64,000 nucleotides of DNA from Lunularia cruciata. Lineage: Eukaryota > Streptophyta > Marchantiopsida > Lunulariales > Lunulariaceae. The notes under the pieces were generated by a model. That model was not told where the DNA came from. It made no database searches and worked only from the letters and a program-made list of their open reading frames with translations. Each line of letters opens with the position of its first letter. The stretch's first letter is position 1. The stretch covers positions 41,146,552-41,210,551 of the forward strand of contig OX419756.1 in the NCBI GenBank assembly GCA_948567375.1, read 5' to 3'. Shown here in pieces: positions 23,740-33,482 of this stretch. The position numbers were made by a program, and so were the translations under genes.

Positions 23740-24663
23740 TCCCAGTAGGCGGCTCGAAATCTCCTACTGGGATTCCTTGTTTCCCTGATCATTCCACTCC
23801 ACAACCTCCACTTGGGCAACTTGTCGAGGTCGTCCATTCTTGAGTGGACATTCAGCAATGCGATGCCCCAACTGGCGACAATAAAAACAACCTCCATTTT
23901 GTCATAATCTTTCTCTATTTGCTGTGCCAAGTGGTCTTCGTTGGATAGCATCAATCTCCATTGGTACCGGTTCTTCCACTCGTGGTACTGGTGGGTTTTG
24001 TGTAGGTCGAGGTCGAGACCAAGTTGTCGCAACTAAGGAATCAAAACGCTCAGCCAATTGCATGGCTTGTTCTACATTCTATGGCTCTCGCATGGTCACC
24101 TCCAATCTGGTTCGTGACTTCAATCCTCGCACAAATCGATCCAGAACTTCACCTTCTTGGATATCTGGAATTTGCATGATGATATTCTGAAATTGTGTGA
24201 TGTAGCTTCTCACTGAGCCAATCTGCCTCAACTCCGCCAATTTATCTTGTGCAGCTCGGGTGGCATTTATAGTCTGAAATCGACCAAGTATTGCATCCTT
24301 GAATTCTGCCCATGTAAAAATTGGTGTAACAATTTGTCGTTCAGCTCTTTCCACTCGGAATCGCCACCAAAGTTTTGCCACTCCATCCAATTGGCTAGAA
24401 GCCAAGAGAATTTGTTTCCGCTCGTCTTGAAGATTGGTGGCTTCAAAGTAACGTTCACAGTCAAACACAAAATTCTCCACTATGCCTGGAAGATTCTTGC
24501 CTTCAAACACCTTGGGTTTTGGAAATCGAATGCGATCTTCTCCATCTCGAACTGGCGCTCTGTCTATCTATTCTCGTCGTTGCTGGTCTTGTTCATCCAA
24601 CAATCGAGTAAGATGCTTGATTTGTTGTTGCATTGCAAGGATAACATGCGGTATTGCCGCCAT
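23740..24663 (-). pseudogene. A-inner gag
   Basis: Starts ATG at 24663 (MAAIPHVILAMQQQ), about 30 bases after the pre-gag stop. A 143-codon frame at 24510-24079 holds the retrotransposon gag core: IVENFVFDCERYFEA, LLASSQLDGVAKLWW, FTWAEFKDAILGRF, LRQIGSVRSYITQF. After a stop it continues to PVPMEIDAIQRRPLG and a zinc knuckle at about 23845-23905 (CFYCRQLGHRIAEC, CX2CX4HX4C). I see four or five stops in total, single-base changes compared with the outer copy. Forms the particle and binds RNA. Confidence 0.88.
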
Positions 24664-24696
24664 CACTACTACTCTATTCCACTACCTGCAATTTAT

Positions 24697-24912
24697 CTAG
24701 TTGATTAACACGTAGATACAACACGTCCACCGTTCTCCATAAGTTACAACTGGAAGTATCAAGGGTTCCTCTGACACGGTGATCATATGTAGAAAATCTT
24801 GCCTAAAGCGTGAGGTGATGAATTGTGTGAAACGATGCTTTGGTAATATCTGGACATGAAAGTCCCAATGGTTTGGCGGAAGTGGATTTGGTGGTCCATA
24901 AATTCCATCCAT
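24697..24912 (-). CDS. Family A pre-gag ORF, 71 codons (inner copy)
   Basis: Same length and position as 18324-18539, with two amino-acid differences. It begins ten bases after the PBS and stops shortly before the gag ATG. Being open in both copies while gag is broken in both is weak evidence for selection during the element's active life, because the frame is short. No domain recognised. A homologous-looking frame precedes gag in family B. Confidence 0.6.
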   Translation of the reverse strand: MDGIYGPPNPLPPNHWDFHVQILPKHRFTQFITSRFRQDFLHMITVSEEPLILPVVTYGERWTCCIYVLIN

Positions 24913-24921
24913 CCCATTCCT

Positions 24922-24933
24922 GCTCTGATACCA
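24922..24933 (-). promoter_or_regulatory. A-inner primer-binding site
   Basis: GCTCTGATACCA on the plus strand, i.e. TGGTATCAGAGC in element orientation, one base from the LTR. Confidence 0.95.
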
Positions 24934-24934
24934 A

Positions 24935-25357
24935 TGTAAAAGACCAAAATTGAGGAGAGAAATAGGAGAATGGAAGCTCACATTGGGACACTTGAATGAG
25001 GGAAAACTCCGAATGCCTAGCATGAGCTTCGGCCTTCGTATTTATAGGTAGCATACAAGACCCTTGAAGCTTCTCAAGAAGTTTCCTTGAGCCGCTTTCT
25101 TGGAGTGCAAGCCAAGTTAACTAGGAAGCTTCTCAAGAAGCTTCCTTCTAGAAGCCGCCTACTTGGCATGCAAGCTAAGCTAGTTAGAAGCTTCTAGAAG
25201 CTTCCTTCTAGAAGCTATCTGCTTAGGGTGCAAGTTAGCTAGTTGGGAAGCTTCCTAAGAAGCTTCTTAGATGCTTCTAGAATATTCTAGGCTATTTTGT
25301 CTTATTCTCTACTTCGTAAGCCCGACTAACTTCGTCACTAAACTCCATATTGTTACA
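24935..25357 (-). repeat. A-inner 5' LTR
   Basis: 423 bp, same ends and length as the 3' LTR. TSD CCGCA follows at 25358-25362. Confidence 0.97.
25039..25288 (-). promoter_or_regulatory. Heat-shock-element array plus TATA box in family A U3 (inner copy)
   Basis: An intact TATAAATA (element strand) lies at 25039-25046. Upstream of it, at 25186-25205, four contiguous perfect pentamers alternate: aGAAg-cTTCt-aGAAg-cTTCc. Another cTTCt-aGAAg pair follows at 25205-25214, and cTTCt-aGAAt-aTTCt sits at 25274-25288. GAAGCTTC pairs sit at about 25065, 25123-25142 and 25245-25265. Three or more contiguous units is the established requirement for strong HSF trimer binding. The array lies 20-250 bp upstream of the TATA box, the normal place for a promoter HSE. 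Heat-driven transcription is inferred. Confidence 0.78.
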
Positions 25358-27539
25358 CCGCACCTTGCATCCTGTTACCTTCAAGATTGGGAAGGAGTAT
25401 TTGGAGTGTATGAGGTTTGTAGTGGCACCTCTATACTATGATATCATTCTGGGTCTACCTTGGCTTGAATGTCATAAGGTTCAATTTGATTGGACCCGAC
25501 ACCAAATTCAAGTACAACACCAAGGTAGAAATTTCCAATTAGGTTGTCTGGCACCTCTGAGTAAGACACCTAAGAATAGTCAGTCCCAAGATGGGAAGTT
25601 TATCGAGAAGGTAGCCATAGAGCAAATCTGGAAGGAAGATGAGTCCCAAGATGGGAAGTTTGCCAGGAAGGCAACCATGGAGCAAGCTCAGAAGAGAGAT
25701 GAGTCCATAGAAGGGAAGTTTGTTAATGAAGCAGCCATAGAGCAAGCTTTGGAGGAAGATAAGTCTATATTCGCGGTGTGGATCAAGCAGATTGCACAAG
25801 AACAATCTGAGGAGGGCCAAGTGCCGCATCAAGCAATGGTTGATTGGATAGTTCAGGAGTTTGCAGATGTGTTTCCGGATGATTTGCCAAAGGGATTACC
25901 CTCTGATCAAGGTATGCCCTTCAAGATCGAGTTATTGCCAGGGAGTACTACAATGAGTAGACCAATCTATTGGCTCTCACCAAAGGAGTTGGAGGAGTTG
26001 CGAACAACACTTACAGAGTTGTTGGAGAAGGATTTCATACAACATAGTACCTCTCCTTGGGGAGCACCGGTACTATTTGTTCCAAAGAAGGATGGAGGAC
26101 TTCGTTTTTGTATTGATTACCGTGGGCTCAATAAGCAAACCGTGAAGAATGCATATCCCTTGCCTCGGATTGATGACTTGCTTGATCAATTAAGTGGAGC
26201 ACGCTACTTTTCCAAGCTAGATCTTTGTAGCGGCTATTGGCAAATTCCTATTGAAGGAGAGGATGTGCAAAAGACTGCCTTTCGCACAAGGTATGGACAT
26301 TTTGAGTGGAGAGTTCTACCTTTCGGACTCACTAATGCTCTAGCAGTCTTCATGGATCAGATGCATCGGGTGTTGGAGGGGCTATTGGATCAGTCCGTGG
26401 TAGTGTTCTTAGAAGATATTTTAATCTATAGTAAGACAGAGGCAGAACACATGAATCATGTGCGAGAAGTCCTAAGACAACTACGACAATGGAAATTTTA
26501 CTGCAAGAAGTCAAAGTGTGCTTTTTGGCAGAAAGAGGTTACCTTCTTGGGTCATAAGATCTCATCAGAGGGGATCAAGATGGAAGAAGAGAAGATCAAG
26601 GCCATTACTGATTGGCCTTCCCCGAAGGATGCTACCGAAGTACGAGCATTCAATGGATTGGCCAGTTTTTACCGACGGTTCATCCACTATTATGCTCACG
26701 TGGTTGCACCATTGACTGACCTCTTGGGAAAGAACTTGAGCTTCCAATGGACCACCAAGCATGAAGAAGCATTCCAGAAGTTAAAGCATATGGTGTCTTC
26801 AAGACCCATTCTTCAACCATATGATCCTCAACTACCTTGTGTGGTTGATTTTGATGCTTCTAACTTTGCAATTGGAGCTGTGTTGCAACAAGAATTTCCA
26901 GATGGACTACATCCTATTGCCTTTGTGTCTTGCCGACTAAATATAGCTGAAAGAAATTACTCTGCTCGAGATCAAGAACAACTTGCAATGGTATATGCCG
27001 TCAAGGTATGGAGGCATTATCTCTTGGGGAAACAAGTGATCATGCAAACTGATCACAAGCCATTGTTGCAGACCTTACACCTAGAGCACATGAAGAGTTG
27101 ACATCATTGATGGGAAGAGCAACTCCAATTGTTTGACATCAAACTTGAGTACAAACCAGATCGGTTCCATGTCATCCCTGATGCTCTATCACGACGACTT
27201 GATTTGAAGGATCTTCCTCTCATCACGACAACAATTACAACGGTGTCAATTGATCCTAAGATTCATAACGAGTTTTGGTTAGCTCTACAGCAAGATCCCT
27301 TCTTCCAAATGGGACATGGTCGGCTAACAACAGGTGACAAGGAATACAACACCTTCTCCTTCAAGGAAAGCCTTCTATTCCATGCGGACCGGATCTATGT
27401 TCCAGCCAAAGGTGATCTTCGACTTATGTGCCTTCAAGAAGCCCATGATTTACCCATTGCTGGTCACATGGGTGTGGACAAGACCTTGGGTACCCTCCAA
27501 CATCAATGGTGGTGGCCCAACATGACACGAGATGTTTGA
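25358..27539 (+). pseudogene. A-outer protease C-part, RT, RNase H and integrase zinc-binding domain
   Basis: After A-inner the frame resumes at [15 protein letters not shown] and stays open to 27101 (583 codons in the long frame): protease second block, the three 20-residue linker repeats (25584-25763), RT with [10 protein letters not shown] and PFGLTNALA. The catalytic box is VVVFLEDIL: the first Asp of FLDD is Glu, which should kill the polymerase. RNase H ([21 protein letters not shown]) follows; a TGA at 27099-27101 ends the frame. 27129-27539 continues with VIPDALSRR, HDLPIAGHMGVDKT and WWWPNMTRDV. Confidence 0.93.
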
Positions 27540-28235
27540 GAATTTGTCCAATCATGTGAGAGCTGCCAACGTAACAAGGCCAACAACCAGAAGCCGAGTG
27601 GACTCCTTCAATCGCTTGCCGTTCCATTAGCTCGTTGGGAGCATGTGAGCTTGGATCTCATCACATCCTTGCCAAAGACAAAACAAGGACACATTGCCAT
27701 CGTGGTGTTTGTAGATAAGCTTAGTAAGCAAATCCACTTGGCACCAACCTGTGATACCGTGGATGCTCCAACCTTAGCACAAATCTACTTTGACAATGTC
27801 TTCAAGCATCATGGAATGCCACACATACTCATCTTCGACCGTGATCCTCGCTTTACCGGGAAGTTTTGGCAAGCACTCTTTCAGATACTCGGCACCAAGC
27901 TTGCTTTGTCCATGACCTATCATCTTGTATTTCATGTTTCCAAGTTGAAACCCTTTGTTCCTAACCCCTCTTCCTTTTCCTCTTGAGTCCAACCTCCCCC
28001 TCTTCCTATCCCTATCAATGATCATGAGGAGTACGAAGTTGATCGTATCCTTGCGCGTCACCATATTCAACGAGGCCGTCGCCAACATACGGAGTACAAG
28101 GTCCTTTGGAAAGGGTATCCCCTTCATGATGCCACCTGGGAACCTCTTTCTCACCTCCACAATGCATAGACGGCCATCCAAGAATTCGAAGCTTCACTGG
28201 CGACGAGGACGTCACCAACTAGCGGCGGGGGAATA
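27540..28235 (+). pseudogene. A-outer integrase core with internal deletion, chromodomain and PPT
   Basis: The core carries Asp in VSLDLITSLPKT and Asp in FDRDPRFTG. Then at about 27922 the sequence jumps from ALSMTYH directly to LVFHVSKLKPF. Compared with A-inner this deletes roughly 500 bp, including the catalytic Glu (TERANR) and most of the C-terminal fold. Downstream, after a TGA, the chromodomain (28020-28168: EEYEVDRILARHHIQRG, VLWKGYP, ATWEPL) is preserved but ends at a TAG after HLHNA. The PPT (GGCGGGGGAATA) is at 28224-28235. Integration-dead. Confidence 0.9.
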
Positions 28236-28660
28236 TGTAACAATATGGAGTTTAGCGACAAAGTCAGTCGGGCTCACAAAGTAGCACATAGGACAAATTA
28301 GCCTAGAATATTCCGGAAGTATCTAGGAAGCTTCTTGGGAAGCTTCCCGGTTAGCTTAGCTTGCACCTTAAGTAAGTAGCTTCTAGAAGGAAGCTTCTAG
28401 AAACTTCCAACTAGCTTAGCTTGCACGCCAAGTAGGCAGCTTCTAGAAGGAAGCTTCTTGAGAAGCTTCCTAGTTAACTTGGCTTGCATGCTAAGAAAGC
28501 GGCTTGAGGAAGCTTCTTGAGAAGCTTCTCAAGGGCCTTGTATGTACCTATAAATACCAAAGCCAAAGCTCATGCTAGGCATTCGGAGTTTTCCCTCATT
28601 CAAGTGTCCCAATGTGAGCTTCCATTCTCCTATTTCTCTCCTCGGTTTCGGTCTTTTACA
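28236..28660 (+). repeat. A-outer 3' LTR
   Basis: 425 bp, TGTAACAATATGG to CGGTCTTTTACA, with an intact TATAAATACC at about 28549. TSD CATGG follows at 28661-28665. Confidence 0.97.
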
Positions 28661-28665
28661 CATGG

Positions 28666-29340
28666 ACAGCAATGCAAGAAGGATTGCTGAAGAATTTCCA
28701 CTCGGTAGATTCTGTGCAGATGGTCTGAATTTGACTATGGGGATTGAAACAGAAGAACAACATACAAGAGTATGTGGAGGCATTTCTGGACCTACAAGTC
28801 GCAATAACCGACATGAGTCCAGCAAAGGCTCTCGATAATTTCAAACAAGGATTGAAGGAGCAGATTTGCCAAGAAGTCATGGTACAAAATCCTCGCACGA
28901 TATTTGAAGCCATTGCTTGTGCACAAAGAATAGCAGGAGCATTAGGCGGAGGTGAAGGAGTAGTTCCACCTCAACATTATCAAGCAGAAATGCCACCTAT
29001 AGGTGGAAAAAACTACCGATGGAATTGGGTAACCTTTGGTTTCGAGACCGAGGAGCATGACCGCTTCAAGGAGAACAAGGACGGCTAGAAGAACAGAGAG
29101 ATGGAGCCCCACGAGGAGAAGGAACTCAAGGAGAACAATGTTGTTGTTACAATTGTGGTCGTATTGGGCATATATCTACCAACTGTCGTGCTCAACTTCC
29201 TAGAGGCCCTTGACCTTCATATAGGCGATCTTTGATCAACATGGAGAGATGCATTGAAGAGGAGGAGGTGGAAATCACTTCGGAAAACAAAGATTGCCAG
29301 TAAATGTACTTCATGGCCTTACTGGCTCAATAAGGAAGTA
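28666..29340 (+). pseudogene. B2 gag relic, C-terminal part
   Basis: Continues gag after A-outer: an MQEGLLKNF-type block, IQEYVEAFLDLQVAITDMS, NFKQGLKEQICQEVMVQNP and AIACAQRIAGALGGGEGV. A zinc knuckle near 29140-29195 is intact (CYNCGRIGHISTNC, CX2CX4HX4C). Frames shift at about 28740 and 29030. Confidence 0.88.
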
Positions 29341-29398
29341 GAAAAGTGAGGGAAGGAAGAAGAAAAGTGCACAAAGGTACCAAAAGGCAACCTCACAA

Positions 29399-29830
29399 TT
29401 GATTGTAGTGAATGGGGTCCTAGAAGGCAATCAAGTAAGAGTGTTAATAGATCCGGGAGCCATAGAGAATTTCTTGTCTCGCTCCATTGCAATAAGATTG
29501 GGATTGGATCTAGAGAGAGATGAGAGTGAAGAAGTAGAGTTACCTAATAGAAAAACATGGAGGATTGAATCATTACCCAGGCGGGTAACACTCTCTGTAG
29601 GAAAATATCAAGAAGCAATCAAGTGGCGAGTGATATAATTAGCTCGTTATGACAAAATCTTAAGAATGCCATGGATGGAGCATTACAACCCTATGGTAGA
29701 TTGGAGGAAGAAAGTAGTGAGAACACACCAATGATCGATCATTGGGGTTAAAGAAAAATCACATAGGCAAGAACTGCCTCTCTATGCCATAGAGACAATA
29801 GCTATCTGTAAGACTGAAATAGTGTTTCAT
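29399..29830 (+). pseudogene. B2 protease relic
   Basis: VLIDPGAIENFLS at the active site (Pro after the catalytic Asp, as in B1; B3 has Leu) and LARYDKILRMPWMEHYNP after an in-frame stop at 29636. The shared DPGA suggests either a subfamily trait or an early shared mutation. Confidence 0.8.
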
Positions 29831-29885
29831 GGGTCTAATAAGAGAAGTCTAGAGTGCACAACTTGAGAGACAAATTCTTGAGAAA

Positions 29886-31259
29886 TTGAAGGATGTCGTA
29901 AATGAGTTTCAAGATGTCTTTCTTGATGATCTACCCTCAGGATTACCACCAAAAAGGAGAGTAGATCATAAAATTGAGACACTCCCGAGGAAGACACCTC
30001 CTTGTAAGGCCCCATATCGCCTATCACCTCATGAGTTGGAGGAGTGCAAGAATCAAATTGAGGATATGCTACAAAAAAGGTTCATCCAACCCAACATATC
30101 ACCATACGGGGCTCCGGTCTTGTTTGTGAAGAAGAAATACGGTACAATGCGCATGTGCATTGACTATTGGGGTCTCAATCAACAAACAATGAAGAACAAA
30201 TACCCCTTACCTTGCATGGATGATCTATTCAATCAACTCAATGGAGCAAGACACTTCACCAAACTAGATATGCGGAGCAGTTACAATCAAATCCAAATTG
30301 TAGAGGAGGATGTGTACAAGACTGCCTTCCGAACCAGGTATGGCCACTTTGAGTATCTTGTGATGCCTTTTGGTCTCACCAACGCACCTGCCACTTTCAT
30401 GAGTCTGATGAATGACATATTTCGTCCATATTTGGATAAGTCTATCATTTTCTTCCTAGATGACATCTTAGTATATAGTAGCACCATGACGGAACACAAA
30501 CAACATCTACGAGAAGTCCTCCAGATTCTAAGACAGAATTGATTGTATGCCAAAATCTCAAAGTGTGAGTTTGGCAAGTCTGAAGTAGACTACTTGGGGC
30601 ATAGAGTAAGTGTAGAGGGTATTCAAGTATTAATAGATAAAATAGAGGTCATTAAAAAATGGAGTGCCCCAGAAGATCAAACTCAACTCAAGAGCTTCTT
30701 GGGTTTGACGGGATTCTGTCGTCAATTTGTCAAGGACTTCTCCAAGGTTGCATAACCTTTAACAACACTACTTGGCAAGGGGAAGAAGTGGACATGGGGA
30801 ACCTCACAAGAGTTGGCCATTCAAGAATTGAAAGCTGCCTTGCTACATGCACCAATCTTGAAGTGGTATGACCTAAAATGTCCAATCAAGTTGGCTACAA
30901 ATGCATCAGGTGTAGCAATCGGAGCAGTCCTACAACAAGAGTGGCATGACGGATGGCATCCCATTGCATATTTCTCTCGAAAATTGTTATCGGCAAAGCG
31001 CAACTACCACACCACAGAATGAGAAGAGTTGACCATCGTCTTGGCAATCAAGCATTGGAAGCACTATCTAGGCAAGAAGGCATTTGTGGTAGAGACAGAC
31101 CACAAACCTCTAGTCTACCTCGAGACGCAGAAGGATCTATCTCATCACCAAATTTGATGGTCAGAGTGGTGACAATGCTTCAACATGACAATCACCTACG
31201 TTGAAGGTAAGAAGCAACTTGCAGATGCATTCACCTGCATGCCAATGGCAAAAAACTTG
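29886..31259 (+). pseudogene. B2 reverse transcriptase and RNase H relic
   Basis: A 218-codon frame (29886-30542): [66 protein letters not shown] and catalytic [10 protein letters not shown]. After a TGA it continues (30543-30755) with KISKCEFGKSEVDYLGHRVS and FLGLTGFCRQFVKDFSKVA. RNase H at 30813-31259 has ILKWYDLKCPIKLATNAS, where the first catalytic Asp (DAS) is Asn, then YFSRKLLSAKRNYHTTE, VETDHKPLVYLE and the EGKKQLADAFT block. It is cut by the solo LTR. Confidence 0.9.
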
Positions 31260-31264
31260 GTGGT

Positions 31265-32000
31265 TGTAATACCAAGAGCTAGCCATATGATCTAGATGTG
31301 AAAATTGGTTTGGTAACATCTAGAATGATATTATACATGATGGTTGAAATAGATCAGATAGAAGTATCACCAAAAGAGTACTTCTACTAATATGGTAGAA
31401 ATCGAAATAGACTTGAGAACCTTAGAACCAATAGCTAGACATATGATTTAAAGGTGAGAATTGGTTTGGTAACATCTGGAAGGATGTTACACATGATGGA
31501 CTAAACAGATCAGAAAGAGGTATCACCAAAAAGGGACTTCTACTAATAGAGTAGGAACCAAAATATGCCTGAAATCTTTGAAGGCAATTTCGGAGGCCTA
31601 AATGGATGAATTAGGCCTTGAAAATGTGTAGTTCTCCCCAACACAAGAAAGGCTGGCCTTTACTCCCCCCTGCTTTGTCTTGTCGAGAGCCTTCCAACGG
31701 TACCTTCCTCACGTGATTCTGAGTTTCCTACAGAAAGATTCCCTAAAAGATTCCCTCTGGTCAAAGCTTGTTTGACCAACCAGATAGGACCTAGACCAGA
31801 CATGTCACCCATCCAAGTAAGTAATCCAAGGGTGGAGCTTGCTGACATGTCACCTATCTGTGTCCCTAATCCTATGGTGGAGCTTCCTTGGCGTAGATCC
31901 TCTTTGTCTATATAATAAAGAGAAGGTGCTCCCTTGGGGCATCGATTGTTTGAGTGTGCAATATGTGTTTTCTCTCTTCTCTTGTCCTCGGAGTATTATA
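31265..32000 (+). repeat. Solo B-family LTR in B2
   Basis: 736 bp from TGTAATACC to GTATTATA (last bases changed from TTACA). Flanked by GTGGT (31260-31264) and GTGGC (32001-32005), one mismatch. The polyprotein reads MAKNLVV before and AEVQTNPKFWLEIL after it. No internal element sequence, so it formed by LTR-LTR recombination. Confidence 0.93.
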
Positions 32001-32005
32001 GTGGC

Positions 32006-33250
32006 AGAGGTTCAGACTAACCCTAAATTTTGGCTAGAGATTCTGGCGGCTACAAAAACTGATTCACAGATTGTAGAAGGGCAATCATCCAAAGGCGTCA
32101 CCAGCACCCAAGGACTCACCTTTCGTGATGGCAGATTATAGATTCGAAATGTCCCAGAATTGCACACCACCATTCTAGCAAAGTGTCATGATTCAGCCAT
32201 TGCAGGTCATGTTGGAGTGGAAAAGACCTTGGATGCAGTCCAACGTCATTACTATAAGCCCAAGATGAGCAACGATATGATGGACTACGTGCGCAGTTGC
32301 TTACTTTATCAACAGAACAAAGCTTCTAATCAAGCTCATGCAAGGCTCCCGCAACCTCTCTCCACTCCTACACAATGTTGGGAGCAGGTGTGTATGGATC
32401 TCATTTGTGAATTACCAAAGACCACATCAAGATTTGACTCCATCGTGGTCTTTGTGGACCGGCTCAGCAAAATGATTCATGTATGCCCTACCACCAAGGA
32501 GGTGACCGCTCCACAACTTGCTCAATTATACTTAGATGCAATCTTCTCTCACCATGGCTTGTCTCGAGTACTCATCACCGATAGGGGTACTCAATTCACT
32601 AGTTTGTTTTGGCGCACCCTCTTTGGTTTCTTCAAAACCAAGTTGGCCATGTCCACAACTTACCACCCACAAACAAATGGACAAATAGAGTGGGCTAACC
32701 GCACTATTGAAGACATATTATGCGGCTTCACCTTAGAAGAGCAAGAGAGGTGGGACACCCTACTCCCGTTAGTGGAATTTGCTTACAATAATTCAATGAA
32801 TGCATCCACCCAAGTCACTCCGTTCTTCCTCATGTATGGTGAGCATCCCTTCACACCTTCTAGCTTGATGAAGATCTGTCCGATGGCTACCAAGGTCGAT
32901 GCAGTCAACACATTTGTTTCTAGAATCCAACAAGGGGTGGAGAGCGCTAAGCACAAATTATAGATTGCACAAAATTGCTAGAAGAAGTATGTTGATGCAC
33001 ACCGTAGGCACATGGAGTTCAATGTTGGGGATCAGGTATGGCTATTGACAACCAACCTCACATTAGTGGGACCTTGTAAGCTCAGACCTCGTTTTATTGG
33101 GCCTTTTTCAATTCTCCGTTGAGTCGGCATTGTGGCCTATCACCTTGAGCTACCACCACACATCAAGATCCATCCAGTGTTCCATGTTTCCCTACTACGT
33201 AGATATGCTCCTTGATCAGGCTTGGGTCATTCCACACAAGACATTCAACC
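32006..33250 (+). pseudogene. B2 integrase relic
   Basis: FWLEILAATKTDSQIVEG, then a 267-codon open frame (32160-32963). Zinc-binding domain: AKCHDSAIAGHVGVEKT and VRSCLLYQQNKA, with the first Cys of the CxxC pair present and the second replaced by Tyr. Catalytic core with Asp in VCMDLICELPKT, Asp in LITDRGTQFTS and Glu in QIEWANRTIED, so DD-E is complete. Then VTPFFLMYGEHPFTPSSL. A TAG at 32961-32963 ends the frame; the C-terminal fold (GDQVWLLTTNL, RPRFIGPFSIL, KIHPVFHVS) continues beyond it. Confidence 0.9.
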
Positions 33251-33261
33251 TTGTCTGACGC

Positions 33262-33420
33262 TCATTGATGGCAACAAGGAATATGAAGTGGAGTGTATTC
33301 TCCAAAAATGCATGCGTGGTACTCATCATCCACGGGTAGATTATCTTGTCTAGTGGAAAGGTTACCCCCTCTATGAAGCAACTTGGAACCCACTGCCAAT
33401 TTGACACATGCACTGGTGTT
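33262..33420 (+). pseudogene. B2 chromodomain
   Basis: NKEYEVECILQKCMRGTHH, then VDYLV, a TAG, WKGYPLYEATWNPLP. The Tyr of EYEVE and the Trp and Tyr of WKGYP are kept, so B is also a chromovirus. The stop sits exactly before the conserved Trp. Confidence 0.85.
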
Positions 33421-33465
33421 GGTGCAAGCATTTGAGCAACAGTTGCACAATGAAGACATTACGTC

Positions 33466-33482
33466 TTAAAAGGAGGGAGGTT
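33466..33482 (+). promoter_or_regulatory. B2 polypurine tract
   Basis: AAAAGGAGGGAGGTT directly before the 3' LTR. Confidence 0.88.

Larger units (their letters stand above)
19716..25357 (-). mobile_element. Chromovirus family A, copy A-inner (best preserved, 5642 bp)
   Basis: A complete element in the opposite orientation to its host A-outer: 423-bp LTRs at both ends, PBS, pre-gag ORF, gag, 720-codon PR-RT-RNase H frame, integrase, chromodomain and PPT. By eye the two LTRs differ at 7 of 423 positions, all transitions, several at CpG. It retains LVDSGSS, FLDD and the integrase DD-E residues. Scattered stops in gag, after RNase H and in integrase, plus a 1-base shift before the chromodomain, break the polyprotein. 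The size and short LTRs resemble the compact Reina/Galadriel-type chromoviruses; clade assignment is inference. Confidence 0.97.
17877..28660 (+). mobile_element. Chromovirus family A, copy A-outer
   Basis: TG...CA LTRs of 425 bp at both ends, PBS, pre-gag ORF, gag, protease, RT, RNase H, integrase remnant, chromodomain and PPT. The TSD CATGG is perfect (17872-17876 and 28661-28665) and the host gag of B2 reads on across it. It is interrupted at 19716-25357 by A-inner. I count about 15 differences between its two LTRs (~3.5%), about twice the number in A-inner, as expected if the nested copy is younger. RT is inactivated (FLED) and about half of the integrase is deleted. Confidence 0.95.
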
